Assembly (NCBI GenBank): GCA_026120185.1
Contig: JANUWF010000008.1
Coordinates: forward strand, 496,001 to 560,000
Source: Voacanga thouarsii
Taxonomy: Eukaryota > Streptophyta > Magnoliopsida > Gentianales > Apocynaceae
Reading direction: 5' to 3'
Length of the DNA: 64,000 nt
This document shows positions 36,765 to 47,919 of this stretch, piece by piece. The stretch's first letter is position 1. The number at the start of each line of letters is the position of its first letter. The notes under the pieces were generated by a model that saw only the letters and a list, made by a program, of their open reading frames with translations, was not told the DNA's origin and searched no databases. The translations under genes were made by a program, and so were the position numbers.

Positions 36765-37461
36765 TTGAAGGAACAATTGGAGGAATTGGTTATGCAATGG
36801 TATATAAGACCGAGTACTTTATCTTGAGGAGCCCCGGTGTTGTTTGTAAAGAAGAAAGATGGGACACTAAGGTTATGTATAGACTATAGAGGGTTGAACA
36901 ACCTCACAATCAAGAACAAGTACCCCTTACCTCTAATTGATGAGTTGTTCGATCAGTTGCAAGGCTTTTGTTACTTTTTCAAATTGGACCTTTGACAAGG
37001 TTATTACCAAGTACGAATCAAGGAGGAGAATTCCCAAAATAGCCTTCAACACTAAATATATGCACTACAAGTTTGTAGTGATGCCGTTTGGAGTAACCAA
37101 TGCAGCCGCAGTCTTCATGGACCTTATGCATAGAGTTTTCCAACCGTACTTGGATAAGTTCGTAGTAGTGTTCATTGACGATATTTTGATCTGCTCTAAA
37201 AGTCCGGAGGAGGATGCTGAGCATTTGAAATTGGTGCTAGAAAAGTTGAGAGAGTATAAGCTCTATGCTAAATTTAGCAAATGTGAGTTTTGGTTAGATT
37301 CAGTGGCATTTCTCGGTCATATGATATCCAAAAATGGAATTAAGGTGGATCCAACAAAAGTCGAAGCTGTCTCAAATTGGAAGCAACCGGAGAGTGTAAC
37401 TAAGATTAGGAGTTTTCTTGGATTGGCTGGGTACTACCGTCAATTTATCAAGAACTTCTCT
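36765..37461 (+). pseudogene. gypsy reverse transcriptase remnant
   Basis: Continues from the protease frame: '[20 protein letters not shown]' and '[13 protein letters not shown]', with in-frame stops at 36762, about 36824 and 36993. A frameshift near 37030 moves it to the open frame ending at 37461: '[20 protein letters not shown]', catalytic FIDDIL at 37171-37188, and '[20 protein letters not shown]' and [16 protein letters not shown] at the end. The catalytic Asp pair is intact. The frame stops exactly where a solo LTR is inserted. The RT-to-RNase-H-to-IN order is that of Ty3/gypsy. Confidence 0.88.
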
Positions 37462-38463
37462 TGATACGACGACAAAAAACGCGGAAAGCTCTTGATTTTT
37501 GAAGAACCCTAGAGTTGGTCACCCAACTCCCTACCAAATTCACACACACAAATGAACTAAATACAAATGCACTTAACCCAATAAGAATTGGTGAATCTAG
37601 CCTACTTTAAAACACCTAAATACCCTAATCAATCAAGAGATTAGAAAAAAAAGATGGGATTTGAAGGCACCCAAAACTCAACCTATCAAGAACACTAGAG
37701 AGAACACTAGCACCCAAGAATAAAGAAAGAGATTTAAATTATCCCTTTAAAGTTCAGAGACATGGAATCAAAGGTGGGACTAAGCCCTTTGATTTGGTCT
37801 TGAAATGGGAATCACCCCTTACACACTTTCCTCTAGAGAGAATTTGATTTCTCTACCAAAATATTCTAATTCTCTTAAAACTATCTATTACAAGAGTAAT
37901 AAGGCATATATAAAGATAGAAAAATAAACCTAGCAAATGGGAGATGTAATATCAGCCATTCATCTCCTAAATAAGTCCAAAATATACTTATTACAAGTTA
38001 AAAGTCATAGGAATTAAATTGGGAACAAAATAAAATAAAATAAGAAAAATAAAAAAAACTGGATCGTGCCCGAAGTGACCTGGCACCAGGTTCTTGGGTG
38101 GACCTGGCATCGGGTCTATTCTGGAAATGGATCGTTTCTTCTCTAGTGTAACCTGGCACCGGGTGCTTGGGTGAACCTGGCGTCGGGTGTGTTCTGGTCT
38201 CTACACAACCAGCTTTTCTTATCTTCCCAACTCCCTCTTGTGCTCCTTTGGCCCTCCATACCAATTATTCTCCAAGCTTTGATCTTCTTGGCCCTTTTTT
38301 AATCTTCCATTGCTTGATAACCTTCTTCATCCTTAGCTTGGAATCTTGAAATGCACCTTGAATTCTCTTGAAAATGAGCTTCACCTATAGAGCCATATAT
38401 TGTGTCTTTGTCCTCCTTCCCCCTTCTTTAGAATAACCTTCATGCTTGGAACGATTCCTATCA
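37462..38463 (-). mobile_element. 1.0-kb solo LTR inserted between RT and RNase H
   Basis: Plus strand starts TGATACGACG and ends GATTCCTATCA. Flanks are tctct (37457-37461) and tcttt (38464-38468), a 5-bp TSD with one transition. Removing it with one TSD copy restores the RT frame NFS-TLAK-ITQLLKK across the junction. It is the reverse orientation of the LTR family at 2649-3635 and 7217-8193 and carries the paired palindrome module. Confidence 0.88.
38078..38188. repeat. Paired near-palindrome module in solo LTR (copy 6)
   Basis: 14-mers acctggcaccaggt (38078), acctggcatcgggt (38102), acctggcaccgggt (38151) and acctggcgtcgggt (38175). Pitch is 24 bp in each pair and 73 bp between pairs, the same superperiod as in the copia leader at 21435-21619. 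Confidence 0.82.
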
Positions 38464-38468
38464 TCTTT

Positions 38469-39030
38469 ACACTGGCTAAATGATTACCCAACTGCTAAAG
38501 AAGGACGTACTATATGCCTGGAATGATAAGTGTGAGAAGAGTTTTCAAGAGCTCAAGAGGAGATTGATGACGGAACCGGTATTGAGTTTACCTGAGGAAG
38601 GTAAACCCTATTCCTTGTACACGAACACCACTAAGGAAGGTCTAGGGGCAGTATTGATGCAAGTAGGAAAGTTATCGCCTATGCGTCGAGGAAGTTGAAA
38701 CCACACGAGATGAACAATCCAATGCATGACTTGGAGTTGGATGCGATAGTGTTTGCCTTGAAGAAGTGCCGACACTATTTATATGGAGCGGGGTATGAAG
38801 TCTTCACGGATCATAAGAGTTTGAAGTATATCTTCACGCAAAAGGACTTGAATCTAAGGCAGAGAAGATGATCATGAAAGGTGAGGATGGCTAGTATGAG
38901 AGTGCAAGAAGTCCAAATAGTACAAGAACTCTTGGAGCGAAAGCCAAAAATAGGAGAAGGAAAGATCAACTTGTGTAACTTGAAGATGGAAGCTGAGCTG
39001 AGGTAAGAGATTGGCGAGGTGTAGTGAAGC
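38469..39030 (+). pseudogene. gypsy RNase H remnant
   Basis: Open frame 38480-38698 has 'LLKKDVLYAWNDKCEKSFQE' and '[15 protein letters not shown]'. The usual text at this first catalytic block is YSDAS/T, so the metal-binding Asp appears replaced by Asn. Shifted frames continue with '[20 protein letters not shown]' (Glu block) and '[20 protein letters not shown]' with the next Asp. Broken by several shifts. Confidence 0.82.
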
Positions 39031-39059
39031 AACCAAGATTTTCAAACTTTTAAAGCACA

Positions 39060-39858
39060 TGAAATCAAAAGAGGAAATAAGGAATTTCGGACTGATGAAG
39101 TTGGAGTATTATATTTTTGAGAACGGATACGTGTACCGGATGACCCAGTATTGAAGAGAAAGATAATGGATAAGGCTCACAAGAGCAAGTATACTATTCA
39201 TCCTAGAGAAGTGAAGATGTACCAAGATTTAAAGAAAGCCTACTAGTCGTTGGGGATGAAAAGGGATGTGGCACGATACGTCTCTACTTGTCTGACTTGC
39301 CAGAAAGTAAAAGTGGAATAAAAGAAAGTAGCTGGATTACTACAACCGTTATCCATTCCCAAGTGGAAATGGCAGGAGGTGACGATGAACTTTGTTACCA
39401 GACTTCCGATGTCGAAAACTTTGAAGGATGTCGTTTGGGTTGTGGTTGACAGGTTGGCTAAGACTGCTCATTTTATCTCGATAAATGTTAAGGATTCTAT
39501 GGAGAAGATGGCTAAGACTTACATTCGAGAGGTGGTTAGATTGCATGGTGTATCATCGGGTATCGTATCTGACAAGGATCCCACATTTGCTTCAAGGTTT
39601 TGGACCAAGCTTCAAGAGTTAATGGGGACGACTTTGAAGCTTAGCACTTTTGCTCATCCGCAGACTGATGGACAGTCTAAAAAAGCTATCCAGATATTAG
39701 AAGATATGCTTAGGGCTTGTGTATTAGATTTTGGAAATAAGTGGTTAGATTGTATACCTTATGCTGAGTTAGCATACAACAACAATCACCAAGCGTCGAT
39801 TAGGATGGCACCCTATGAAGCGTTATATAAACGGAAATGTCAAGTACCGTTGTACTGA
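39060..39858 (+). pseudogene. gypsy integrase core remnant
   Basis: The zinc-binding N-terminal domain is at about 39170-39310 (HKSKYTIHPREVKMY ... CLTCQK). The catalytic core is in the open frame 39379-39858: 'VVWVVVDRLAKTAHFI' (first Asp), 'VSDKDPTFASRFW' (second Asp) and 'HPQTDGQSKKAIQILEDML'. In homologues the last block reads QSER-IQ, so the catalytic Glu is replaced by Lys here. Ends LYKRKCQVPLY and a stop, typical of the 'YGRRCRSPL' block. Confidence 0.87.
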
Positions 39859-40448
39859 GGTTGGACTGAAGATGGGCAAATCAGCAAGTCTGGGGAGGTA
39901 AACCTTGAGGAGATGGCAGACAAAGTAAAGATGATAAGAGAGAGACTAAAAGCAGCATAGAGCCGATAGAAGAGTTATGCAGACAACAGAAGACAAGAAC
40001 TACAGTTTCAAGTAGGAGATCAGACTTTTCTGAAGATAACGCGAGCAAGGGGATTCTAAAATATCCCAAAGGCAGAAAATTGAGTCCTAGATATTTAGGA
40101 TCATTTTCAATGATCGAGAGGATTGGACTTGTAGCATATCGATTGGAGCTGCCAGAAAGGTTGGCAGGAATTCATAATGTATTCCATGTATCTCAGTTGA
40201 AGAAATACAACCTTGATCCGGAGTATGTATTGAACGAGGAACCATTGATACTATAGCCTAAAACTAATTAAGGTTCTAGATCAGAGTGTAAAGGTGTTGA
40301 GGAGTAAGCAGATACCTATGGTGAAGATTTTATGGGAACATCATAGTACTCAGGATGCCATATGGGAAACTAAAGATTGGGTAAAGAAGAAATATCCGAA
40401 CTTGCTCTAAAGGTATAATGCTTAGAATTTCGGGTCGAAAATTCTCTT
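39859..40448 (+). pseudogene. gypsy integrase C-terminus with chromodomain-like end
   Basis: Broken frames give the GPY/F-like region ('ERIGLVAYRLELPERLAG', about 40110-40170), 'IHNVFHVSQLKKY' and then 'VLRSKQIPMVKILWEHHSTQ' and 'AIWETKDWVKKKYPNLL'. That is the chromodomain-like block of plant Tekay/Del chromoviruses that precedes the PPT. This is the main basis for the lineage call, together with the multi-kilobase LTRs. Confidence 0.78.
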
Positions 40449-40461
40449 AAGGGGGAGAGGA

Positions 40462-43400
40462 TGTAATATCCCGTCTTGAACCACCCTTAGTTTATGGGGA
40501 AAATCATGCATAGCATAGCCTATTATATTTTATTTGATAAAAGGTGAACTATTTTTGTGAAGCCTATTGATTTATGTACTTAATGTTTCATTGAGTTATT
40601 TATTTGGTCATAGTTGTGTTATATAAGGTGGTAGAGTCTTTGTTCTTATAGAGTAGAATTTAATGAAAGAAGAATGAAGGGAGTTGAGTTAGTCTTATGG
40701 GAATTTATTTGATGAATACTAACACAAAGATTATTATGGAATAATGGTTAGAGCTTAGTGTGTATTCTTTGGTGACTTGAGTTTGAATCCCAATTCTTGC
40801 AAACATTTCCCCTCTTATTTCTAACTAAACTCTTTTTCCCTATTTTTTCCCGCCTCTTAGCCAAAACCCTAGGGCTGCCACCTTCTTGCTTCCCCCTTCC
40901 TAAAAACTAGCAATGTGATTATTTTGGGGTTTTGCTAAAAAAGAAATTATGGTAAATTAAAATTCCTAATATTCCTTAGTTAATATTTTATTTTAATCTT
41001 TTAGGAAGTTAAATATTCCAACATCTAGAGTTTCCTAAAAGATTTTATTCAAAGGATTTATTATTGAAAGAAAAAGATAGAACTTTGATTTTGGAAACTA
41101 AATTTTATCACAAAAAATAATTATGCCTTCATCAATTATTTTTGCCTAAAATAAATTAGGATATTACCTAAATTACTTTTGGATTAATAACCGAATTTCT
41201 TGGCATAAAATTTCTGGAAAAACCAAATCCCTAGCCGCCACACCCATATCAATTTTATAGCAAGTAGAACTCCTCAATCTGAGCACAATCCTACACAAAA
41301 TAACCTCCAACCAATCAAGTTTTGTTTTAACTAAATAACACCAGAAATTTCTCTCTTCCCTTCTCCAAGTTTTGGCCACTCTACAGACATACACACACTC
41401 ACGAAAATTCCTACTTTCCTTACTCTCAAATTCCCCTATTTTTTTAAGCAAAAACCACAGCACAAGACCCCAATTTTCCCTCCCCTATTTTTGCCCAAAG
41501 TTGAACTAGAAATCAGCTTATACTTTTCTCCTTTTCCTCTCATTATCTCTGCCACTTTAGTACCCTAGAACACAGCTATAAACTCCTATTCACTACAGTT
41601 TTGGCCAAACCAGGAAGAGCAAAAGTTGTCATTTTCCCCTTGTTTGTTCAAGAGTCCAAAACAAGGGGTAATTCTTCCAAACATCAAAACACCTAAACCT
41701 AACCTATTCTCTTCATCAAAGCAGCTACCAATCAAACTCTAAAACTCTCTTCTACACGAAAAAAACAGCCACCTTTTCTCTTCAAGACTTTGGCCATCAC
41801 AACTCCAATCACCACCAAAATCAAAACCTAAAAGTAAGGTAAGCAACTCTTCAACTCTTCATCAACTCGACTTCAAGTCTTCTCATATTCTTCTCCAAAT
41901 CTCGATTCAAAAGGGACTGATTTACACCCTCCCCCCCCTACTTCTGTGATTTTTGAACAAGAAGAATTAGGTGAACTAATTATCTTTCCTTCTCAAGTGA
42001 ACTCAATTGATTACCAAGGAGCCACCTTTACTTCGTGGTCTTGTCCATCTAATAGGTAATGTGAGACACATTCCCTATTGATTTGTATGAGACTGATTTT
42101 ATAGTGATGTATTATGTATAAAGTATAGCATGAAAAGCATGAATGGATGGGCTGGTTGAGTTTAATGGAGCAATAGTTGATCTAGGTGAATATGGAGTGG
42201 AATACTATGATATCATGTCATGTTGGACCTAGATCCAATTTATGTTGGTTAAAGATAAGATCTTTTGATTCATATGTGGTTATTATATGGATTTAATAAT
42301 AGTTGAGTATGGGAGTTATCATGTTGATGATTTAAATTAAGTATATGCATGCTTGAGGATGAGTAGCATAACGACAAAAGGTTACGAGCATAATTTATTA
42401 AATTGATTCGTTTAGATGCCATGGTGGAACTGTGGGATCATGGGGATTCATGTTGCATGGAATAATAGTGGCTAGGCCATATGCACTATTTCAGTTCTAA
42501 CTATAGAATCATTGATTCTATATAAGGAGGAAGTCTGAATAGAGTGCAAGCATTGGCTTTGGTTTGACTAGTTAAGTAATCAAGTAAGTCCCTACATAAC
42601 TGTTTTGCTAAATATTACATGTTTGCAAGTCTTTTGTACAATGATATTGAAATGGTGTCAATATGATGATTGACATGATGATTGAAACGATGGTTGAATA
42701 TGATGAATTGCTATTGTGGTATTTTGATGCTTGGATTGAGAACGTGGATATTTAATTCTCTAAATGATTTTGTCAAATCTTAACTTTTAATTGAAAACAA
42801 TTTCCTATTTCTTATCATGAAATTGTTTTGAAAAGCTTGATGTGAAAATCACGCTTTGCAAAGACAAGGTAATCAATGATTGCGAAAATAAGGGAAATGA
42901 TTCTGCATCTAAATGGTGAGTGTTGAATACTCAGCGGGGGTAGGCTAGTGGTACTAGTCTTGGAGAATTAGAGTGAGTCTTTTGGTAGGACATCTCCAGA
43001 AGATAAACTCTGCTTAAAGAGGCGATAGTGCTACTTAGTCAGGTCAGCCCGAGCTAGCATGTTGGTCCATGTGAATTTTATTCTTCTAAATTGGATAACC
43101 AGTGTGTTGGGTATAGAGATGGAGGAGTGTCTCACCCTAATGGACCGATCACCCACTGGCCAGTGTTGAATGGCTACAGTGGAGGCTATCATGATGGTAG
43201 TCATGATATTACCTTAATATTGATATTAATATTGAATCATTACTAATCCCTACTTTATGAATCTATGATATTGATGATTGGATGATTTATTGAGAGTTGT
43301 TTTGAATATGGTGAACGTTGCTCCACTCAATGATTGTTTATTGACGAAAATTGACTTGCGAACATATTTTATGGTTTTGATAAACCTATATATGCATGAA

Positions 43401-43750
43401 ATGTTTAAATGTGACATCTACACACATGGGACTTACTAAGAAATCAATCCCACACCATTCTTATATCATGTTTTCTGGGGAGTGCTTTTATTGAATAGGT
43501 TGAAGGAATAAGAGATGATCGTTCAGTTTATTTTATTTTGCTTTGTATTTCTTTTGAGAGACGATTGTTAGTTTTTTTTTTTTTTAATTTCAGACTTGTA
43601 TAATTTTTAATTTCGGATGTAATAAGATTATCATTTTTTATTTTGTTTAGTCATTTTTATTTTGTACCTCGTTATAGGGACTCCTGGTCCATTGGACGTG
43701 ATGACATCCCTACCCTATTTGGGTAGGTAGGTAGGTAGTGGGGTGTTACA
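40462..43750 (+). repeat. 3' LTR of the Tekay-like element, full length
   Basis: TGTAATATCCCG...GGGGTGTTACA, 3,289 bp, immediately after the PPT. It includes about 1.5 kb (41440-42955) absent from the 5' LTR. Ends with a small 'gtaggtaggtagg' expansion and the 'cattggacg' box near the terminus. The tRNA-like segment lies at 40730-40802. Confidence 0.88.
40730..40802 (+). other. tRNA-like segment in gypsy LTR (copy 2)
   Basis: A-box-like tggaataatgg at 40737-40747 and B-box-like agtttgaatcc at 40780-40790, 43 bp apart. The B box differs from copy 1 (caaatcc/tgaatcc) but still fits GGTTYGANTCC closely. Confidence 0.5.
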
Positions 43751-44500
43751 AAATCTATTGAGATAATATCCCATTATCTCTAAGATAATTTTGAAACTCT
43801 TGGCTTAAATATTCACCTCAATCGGATCTTAGAGTTTTAATATTTTTACCAAATTATTTTTTTGAAATTGCCAAAATTTTTTGATTTATATTTTATTAGA
43901 TAGATATACTTATATCGAGAATAGACATCAATAAAGTTTATGAAGTATTGATAACCACCTATTACTTGCAATGTCATTAGTCTACATACATTACTATGTA
44001 TTTGTTCCAATAATTGTTTAGTTCTTTCCCCTTTCTTAGAAAGAGAGGTTTTAGTCATTTTACCAAGTAAACATGATTCATATATATATCATATGATTTA
44101 TAATCAAATGACCTTAAGTCACCAAACTTGTATAACTTAGAGATGTGATTCTCGTTTACATAGCCTAAACAACAATGCCATAAGTAAGATAAGATCGGGT
44201 TATCCTTCTTTAGTTTCTTGTTGTTTATGTTGAGAACTTGATTTTTCATGTCTAGAACATATAAACCATTTATCAAAGTTGTTGTACTATAATGATATCA
44301 TTTAATGAAAAAAAAAAACAGCTTTTATTCTTAAAAATCAAATGAAATCCACATGAATCTAAACAAGCAATTGGGATAATATTTTTAAGTGAAATTAGTA
44401 CGTAATAACAGTTTTCTAGTTCTAGAATTAATTCAGAAGGCAAGTGTAGATGATAAGTTTCCACAGCAAGTGCAGCAATCTTTGCACCATTTGCAGCAAT
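43751..44500 (-). pseudogene. Second copia: pre-integrase domain and integrase start
   Basis: Minus-strand frames read 'VETYHLHLPSELILELENCY' (44389-44464), then 'INGLYVLDM' and 'LSYLWHCCLGYVNENHISKL' (GAG_pre-integrase, 44055-44276). 'LEQIHSNVCRLMTLQVIGGY' and 'YFINFIDVYSRYKYIYL' (integrase core, first Asp region decayed, 43846-44058) follow, then 'SDRGGEYLSQEFQNYL' up to 43751. The frame is picked up again at 33284 after the gypsy element. Left of about 44500 the expected protease is not seen. Confidence 0.83.
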
Positions 44501-46536
44501 CTTTACATGGACTAAAGAGCATTAGGAAGCTAGAGAAAAGTGATGTGGATGGAAAGGGGGATAGGGAAGGTATGGAAAGCCCTCACTTTATTGATGGGAC
44601 ATTATGATCCCTTTTCCTCTCACCCTCCTTCGGTTCTGGATTTGGTTGTCATGATGCAAATGACCTAGATGAAAGACAAGAAACATTAGACTATGTATAT
44701 AAACATATAATGCATTTAATTAGATCTTTAATTAAACGAATATTAATTCCACTATTTTACTCAAATCAATAGCCTCCACTATTAATTCGGAAAAACCCAT
44801 TGGAAGCCCTCCTAATGGACCAGTATCTAAATTCTTTAATGATGATCTTGGGGATGCCTAACAAACCACTCTTAAGTTCAATGGTAGGTATCAATACCAA
44901 TTGCATAAAATGCAACTACCAATATATTGAGTGGTTAACATCTTTTAAAATTCAAGCATTTAATACTACTCCAACTTAGCCTCTAACTCTTTGTGCTTGG
45001 GGATGCCCAACCAAAATAAAGATATTAGTTAAATCCAACCCATTAATCCAAAATCAAATTCCATAGTTTGAACATACTCGATGTCAAATAGGTTTGTGGA
45101 TGCCCAACAACCTAATCTCAAAAAAGAGCTCTCGTTCTTACAATATTAATGGAAGCTTTAGATTTAATATTGTTTGAGGAATTTAATTCTTTAATTAGTA
45201 GTCTGATCGTTTGGTATGCATAATATCAACAATTTGATAAAATTGTAATACATTTAATTACATAGCTTAATTAAAGACTTTTCTAGATTAATTTCCTTGA
45301 GCCATGAAGGAAATTAATTTTGGCCAAAACCTATGTGTTCATGCATGTTTTGAAAAGAAAATCTTACCATCCTCTTGCTTTGTGCTTGATCACCATCTCT
45401 ATAATTCTATAAAATAATTTCTAATCATATCTAACCTATGTAATCAAATTACATAAATTTCTAATGAAGAAACCTTGAGTTACATTCGAGGGGAATTAGG
45501 TGAGAAGAGAAATTATAGGAGAATTATAGAGAAAGACAGGACATGCATGCCTAATTTGTTCAAAACAAAGCAGTAAATATGTATGACATAAAATTAATTA
45601 ATCAAAATTAACTTGTTTAAATCCATAACGAAGCCAACCTACCAAAATCATGCTTAAAACATAATAAGCAAAATAAATATATATAAAAAATTAATTTTCA
45701 AAATCGTTATTTTGGAAAATTAATTAATCGAGAAAAAGGAAAATTAATTTTTTTTAAAAAAAATATCACCAAGCTCGTGCGGGCTTGGTGAAGGCCAGTC
45801 GCGGCTTGGGCAAAGCCTAAGCCTAGCGCGTTGATGCCCAAGACAGCATTCGGTTCGAGTGAATTCGGCCTCGGTTTGGTTCGAGTGCCTCTGGTCGTGC
45901 AAGCTTTTATGCATGGTCGTGCCTTTTTTGCACGGTTTTTGGTTCCCTAAAGTTCTACAATACTTGTGTTCTGAGAAATGCATGGCCACATGCACATCTC
46001 CTGGAAATTCTGCACTCAGAAGTTCTATAGGAACTTACTCTGTAATATGCATGGTCGTGCAACTGGCTGTGTGCACCCTCTAGATGCTCTAGCTAGACTT
46101 CTCCATTTATTCTGCATTTCTATGGCTCTTCCAACCCTTTGTCTTGATTGCAAATTTGTAAAATCATCACTTGACATTCTCATGGTCCTTCCGTTGTTCT
46201 ACATGTCGTTCCACTTCAAATTACTTTGCATATATATATTTTGTATGTCGTGGTGAAACTATTTTGTGCATGCTCTCGTCATCGGACCGAGAATATTTGT
46301 GTGTCCATTTTCTCTCCCTTTTTGAGACTGCTCTTCTATGCTAGATTGATCCCAATCAAGTGTCAGGAAGTTTTGATAAGGATTTCCATTCTGGTTTTTC
46401 AGTAGACAAAATTCGATCCTCTTTTCAACAATAGTGGTCAAGTAATAGAACTTTCTTCTCTCATCGGTCCAGACATAATTTTACAAACCAACTTCTATCT
46501 CACCTACTAAGTTAATAATATCTTCAATATGATGGA
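44501..46536 (-). other. Copia leader-like region, no gag recognised
   Basis: Contains AT-rich tracts (44700-45770), repeated phrases 'ggggatgcc(c/t)a' (44851, 44999, 45103), and a GC-richer part (45770-46100) with repeats of gcatggtcgtgc and ggttcgagtg. No capsid or protease motif on either strand. Lies between a PBS-like site (about 46540) and the pre-integrase domain. Confidence 0.4.
45852..46060. repeat. Short GC-rich repeats gcatggtcgtgc / ggttcgagtg
   Basis: gcatggtcgtgc occurs at 45911-45922 and 46049-46060, with a partial ggtcgtgc at 45893. ggttcgagtg occurs at 45852 and near 45878. They stand out in an otherwise AT-rich leader-like region of the second copia. Confidence 0.55.
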
Positions 46537-47900
46537 CCGATCTCATACCAGTTGTGTGGTTTGTTTGTCAATCTCTCGTAATTTTGTTAAACTTTTCTGT
46601 TATAGTTACATTAATTTGATAGATTGTAAAATAAGAAATTTAATAAATATAGTAAATTATTAATACAATTCAATTATAACAAGCACGTGTCTACGAGTCC
46701 TAAACAAGTAAAAAGATCTACTAAAATTTTAACAAAAATTAAAGGAATACACTTAATCTCAATAACCAAGTGATTCCAAGTGTTCTTTGTCAAACTTTCA
46801 AAAGATCTTTGTCGGATCCAACTACCTCAATTGAACTCTTTCAACCTAGGTTGCTATAGTACGTCAATGCTTCATTTGACTCCAAGAAACCTTCCTACCA
46901 ATTGCTAGCAATGCACTCCAAACCTTAACTAATCAAATAGTGCCTAAGCACTATTATTTAAAAAATATATATAATATTCAAAGCAAACTTACACTCTAGA
47001 TATATCAATATGGGATAACAATACAAGATTCAGTCTTATCATCTTAGTTTTGGGGATCAGAGTAATGATTTATAGGATAGTCGAAGACATTCGTATTTTA
47101 TAATTACAGATAAAATTCTTAAATTTATAAAAGACAAACAACATTTGCACATGATGTTTTAAATAATCAAGAATGGAAGTTGAAAACTCAAAAACAATAA
47201 GAAACAATAAATCTCAACCATATCAATCTCAGCCATAAATAATACTAATAATGCCGACCAAAGATCAAAACATATGTTGCTTTAATGACTCCGCAGACAC
47301 CTTATTCTATTGAGTTCACGATGATAATGATCAACAAAATTGCTGTTATTATCTCTTGTTTACTCAATCCTGTAGAATACCCAATCTGAAGGTAAATTTT
47401 GTCCTATATTTATATACAAAAGTTTTATTTCATTAATTATTTAAATTAGTAACATGTAACTTATGATTTTCTAATTCATCCAAGCTTTGTTATTTATTTT
47501 TAAATTTCTCCTCTATTATTTGTTAAAATTGTAAAGCTTGGCAATAGCTAAAAACGATAACACCAAAGGATCAAATCGTTAGAAGGCTTGCTTTGAAATT
47601 TTCAAAATCGAAATTTATGGTAGAAAAACCGAATCAGTGTGAGCCATCCCCACCATCCACGTGAAATAGCTGAGGACTGTTAAATTTTGGAATTCTTTAT
47701 CTCTGTTCAACGTATCCAGTAAACGAATACATCCAATTTTCCAGTAGAACATCTCAAGGTGTTGGATTTAGTTTCCAAGCTCTGCTGCAAACATGCATGC
47801 CAATATCCTGAAAATAACATTTACTTGATACCTGACAAAACAAATCATCCACCGCTTCAAATACATTCCCCAAAGATAAGCAGTTTGGTGAGTTGGGAGG
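46537..47900 (-). other. PBS-like site and putative copia 5' LTR, end not resolved
   Basis: Minus strand TGGTATGAGATCGG (46537-46550) resembles the iMet PBS with two changes. A TG (46553) begins two bases beyond, as for an LTR end. 46553 to somewhere before 47700 would then be the 5' LTR, but I cannot fix the outer terminus or a TSD. 47400-47900 is AT-rich and must include the 3' UTR of the TOL gene. No gene is seen otherwise. Confidence 0.35.
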
Positions 47901-47919
47901 GGGTATGTGTTGGCAGATC

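Larger units (their letters stand above)
33285..43750 (+). mobile_element. Tekay/Del-like Ty3/gypsy chromovirus, near complete, dead
   Basis: Plus-strand element with LTRs 33285-35043 and 40462-43750, an iMet PBS (tggtatcagaga at 35046), an extra acidic ORF, a remnant gag start, PR, RT, RNase H, integrase with chromodomain-like end, and a PPT (aagggggagagga, 40449-40461). The target is the integrase gene of the second copia. Flanks gaatt (33280-33284) and aaatc (43751-43755) differ by two transitions. Both derive by one change each from gaatc, which is what the interrupted integrase frame predicts. A 1.0-kb solo LTR interrupts it between RT and RNase H. Confidence 0.88.
31335..46552 (-). mobile_element. 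Second Ty1/copia element, split by a gypsy element
   Basis: Minus-strand copia whose pol runs 44464 to 43751, then, after the gypsy insertion 33285-43750, 33284 to 31335. The left (3') end is lost at the gypsy LTR boundary 31334. On the right, a PBS-like string TGGTATGAGATC (minus strand, about 46539-46550) with a TG start two bases further suggests a 5' LTR beyond 46553. 44500-46536 should hold the leader and gag but has no recognisable gag, so this part is deleted or replaced. Confidence 0.65.

Noticed and set aside
45744..46256. Overlapping frames in the GC-richer part of the second copia leader
   Set aside because: Three frames on two strands overlap, none has gag or protease motifs, and short repeats explain the local composition.
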